Origin: Ruminococcaceae bacterium UBA4306
Lineage (GTDB): Bacteria; Bacillota; Clostridia; Oscillospirales; Acutalibacteraceae
NCBI GenBank assembly: GCA_002394725.1
Contig: DGUQ01000058.1
Coordinates: 1-8,274, forward strand
Direction of reading: 5' to 3'
DNA length: 8,274 nt
Below the pieces are notes generated by a model. It searched no databases, was not told the origin of the DNA, and worked only from the letters and a program-made list of their open reading frames with translations. The translations under genes and the position numbers were made by a program. Below are positions 6,795 to 8,274 of the stretch, piece after piece (within the stretch, counting starts at the first letter, position 1; the number at the start of each line of letters is the position of its first letter).

Positions 6795-8165
6795 ATGAAC
6801 AAGATAATCCTGAAAGGCGGCACGCTGGTCTCGTCGCGCGGTACCAAAAAGGCGGATGTGCTGATCTCGGGCGAGAAGATCGTAGCGGTCGGCAAGCGCC
6901 TTGCCGCCGACGCGCAGGAGATCAATGTCAGCGGCAAGCTGATCTTCCCCGGCTTCATCGACGCGCATACACATTTTGATCTGGAGGTCAGCGATACCGT
7001 GACCGCCGATGACTTTGAATCGGGCACCAGATCCGCTCTTGCCGGCGGTGTGACGACGGTGGTGGATTTCGCGACCCAAAACAAGGGTGAGACGCTCACC
7101 GACGCCTTGAACAACTGGCACATGAAGGCGTTTGCCAACTCCAGCTGTGACTATGCCTTCCATATGGCGATCTCCGACTGGCGTGAGGATATCAAAAATG
7201 AGCTTCCTGCCATGTTCGAGCAGGGTGTGACTTCGTTCAAGGTCTATATGATCTATGACGCGATGGAGCTCAGCGATAAGGCGATCTATGAGATGATGAC
7301 GCAGCTCAAGCAGTACGGCGGTATCGTCGGCTGTCACTGTGAGAACTCGGGCATCATCGGCAAGCTCAGGGAAGAGGCGATCGCGCGCGGCGATACCGCT
7401 CCCGTGTTCCATCCGAAAACCCGTCCCGATTACACCGAGGCAGAGGCGATCAACCGTTTTCTCAGCATCGCCAAAGCCGCCGACGCGCCCTGTATCGTGG
7501 TGCATCTGAGCACTCAGGCAGGGTATGAGGAGATCCTGCGCGCCCGACAAAACGGCGTGAAGGTCTATGTCGAGACCTGTCCGCAGTACCTCTTGCTCGA
7601 CGACAGTGTATACCGGAGCTCGTTTGACGAGAGCGCCAAATATATTTGCTCGCCGCCGCTGAGGAAACCCGAGGATAACCGCGCGTTGTGGAACGGGCTG
7701 AAATCGGGCAACATCGATACCGTCAGCACCGACCACTGCACCTTTACGCTTGAACAGAAAAGGGCAGGGGAGGCAGACTTCACCAAGATCCCCAACGGTA
7801 TGCCCGGTGTAGAAACGCGCGCGATCCTGATGTACACCTACGGCGTGAAAAAGCACCGTATCTCCCTTCAGCAGATGTGCGCCTATCTCAGTGAGAATCC
7901 GGCGCGCCTTTACGGCATGTACCCAAAGAAGGGCGCGATCAAGGCAGGCAGCGACGCCGATCTGGTGATCTTCGATCCCAAGAGGAACGGGGTGATCTCT
8001 GCGGCGCAATGCCACAGCAAATGCGGCTACACACCGTTTGAGAATGTCAAAACTGTCGGCAGGATCGATAAGGTCTTTCTGCGCGGCAAGCTCGCGTGCA
8101 GTAAGAATGAGATCCTCCTCGAAAACAGCGGCAGGTTTATCACCAGAGGAAAGTACAATCTGTAA
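6795..8165 (+). CDS. hydA: Dihydropyrimidinase/hydantoinase-family cyclic amidase (HyuA-like)
   Basis: The 456-residue cytoplasmic protein has normal family length. Members hydrolyse a cyclic amide (dihydropyrimidine, hydantoin or similar) to the open carbamoyl acid using two metal ions. Seen directly: HxH ligands H58 and H60 in PGFIDAHTH; K149 in SFKVYM, the lysine carboxylated to bridge the metals; Y154 nearby, a candidate catalytic tyrosine; H181 in HCEN; H237 in VHLST; ETCPQYL at 260-266; D313 in TDHCTF; and the substrate-loop motif PNGMPGVE at 333-340. All key residues are present, so it should be active. TDHCTF and ETCPQYLLLD match the E. coli HyuA (YgeZ) subgroup found near ssnA-ygfK. 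A terminator and repeat-rich gap separate it from ygfK, and it has its own promoters, so it is not strictly in the same operon. The exact ring substrate is unknown; hyuA is the equivalent symbol. Confidence 0.93.
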   Translation: MNKIILKGGTLVSSRGTKKADVLISGEKIVAVGKRLAADAQEINVSGKLIFPGFIDAHTHFDLEVSDTVTADDFESGTRSALAGGVTTVVDFATQNKGETLTDALNNWHMKAFANSSCDYAFHMAISDWREDIKNELPAMFEQGVTSFKVYMIYDAMELSDKAIYEMMTQLKQYGGIVGCHCENSGIIGKLREEAIARGDTAPVFHPKTRPDYTEAEAINRFLSIAKAADAPCIVVHLSTQAGYEEILRARQNGVKVYVETCPQYLLLDDSVYRSSFDESAKYICSPPLRKPEDNRALWNGLKSGNIDTVSTDHCTFTLEQKRAGEADFTKIPNGMPGVETRAILMYTYGVKKHRISLQQMCAYLSENPARLYGMYPKKGAIKAGSDADLVIFDPKRNGVISAAQCHSKCGYTPFENVKTVGRIDKVFLRGKLACSKNEILLENSGRFITRGKYNL

Positions 8166-8180
8166 TCGCAAATCAAAAAC

Positions 8181-8203
8181 GCCCCTTGAAGAGCTCAAGG
8201 GGC
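8181..8203. terminator. Bidirectional terminator after hydA
   Basis: GCCCCTTGA (8181-8189) and TCAAGGGGC (8195-8203) form a perfect 9-bp stem with a 5-nt loop, 15 nt after the hydA stop. On the plus strand only a weak T-run follows (TTATACT). On the minus strand the stem is followed by GTTTTTGATTT, a better U-tract. It therefore likely serves both hydA and a convergent gene from the right. Confidence 0.75.
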
Positions 8204-8239
8204 TTATACTAAGTAGCAATAAAACACTTTAATATCTAT

Positions 8240-8255
8240 TGCGGAGAAATCCGCA
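8240..8255. other. Short perfect hairpin with GAAA tetraloop near the right edge
   Basis: TGCGGA (8240-8245) and TCCGCA (8250-8255) form a 6-bp stem closed by a GNRA loop (GAAA). No T-run follows on either strand. It may be part of a dispersed intergenic repeat or a structured RNA cut off by the window edge. Nothing else is recognisable in 8204-8274. Confidence 0.3.
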
Positions 8256-8274
8256 TAACTGCGTTGTCAGTCTT

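Noticed and set aside
6777..8219. Long open frame (480 codons) antisense to hydA
   Set aside because: It is a shadow of the GC-rich hydA codons. The sense strand carries all hydantoinase motifs; the antisense product shows no recognisable domain and would cross the promoter and terminator regions.
8232..8242. 11-mer ATATCTATTGC shared with the minus strand of the nuoE promoter region (1981-1991)
   Set aside because: Matches of this length are expected by chance in 8 kb, and the right-hand copy has no -10 at the proper spacing.

Overview
The window looks like a piece of an anaerobic, gut-type Clostridia (Firmicutes) chromosome, probably near Oscillospiraceae/Ruminococcaceae. This is inferred from three things: strong GGAGG ribosome sites and sigma-A-type promoters in AT-rich gaps between GC-rich genes; oxygen-sensitive Fe-S/flavin enzymes; and GTAGGGG-type GC-rich intergenic palindromes. 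No rRNA, tRNA, CRISPR array, transposase or prophage gene is visible.

Layout. Positions 1-1912 (minus strand) hold a two-gene operon: a NuoE-type [2Fe-2S] subunit and a NuoF-type NADH/FMN/Fe-S subunit, overlapping by ATGA. The second gene runs off the left edge. Positions 1913-2185 are a divergent regulatory region whose two promoters share the 9-mer CTATTGCAA at their -35 elements. Positions 2186-6598 (plus strand) hold ssnA (amidohydrolase) and ygfK (a 1009-residue multidomain flavin/Fe-S oxidoreductase), 51 bp apart with a hairpin in the gap. Positions 6599-6794 carry a terminator, a short tandem repeat, two GTAGGGG palindromic motifs and two overlapping promoters. Positions 6795-8165 hold hydA (hyuA), a dihydropyrimidinase/hydantoinase-family gene, followed by a terminator that works better for the opposite strand. 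The last 70 bases contain no recognisable gene.

How the genes may work together. ssnA, ygfK and hydA/hyuA homologues belong to the conserved gene set linked to selenium-dependent molybdenum hydroxylases and to anaerobic purine (urate/xanthine) breakdown in enterobacteria and gut anaerobes. YgfK has the same modules as dihydropyrimidine dehydrogenase, but with the FMN barrel first. A reasonable inference is that YgfK reduces a heterocyclic ring (or passes electrons to or from a partner hydroxylase), HydA opens the reduced cyclic amide, and SsnA removes or hydrolyses an amino/imino group. The divergent NuoEF pair could link the same metabolism to NAD(H) through a hydrogenase, formate dehydrogenase or bifurcating complex encoded beyond the left edge. 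The substrate and electron partner cannot be fixed from this sequence.
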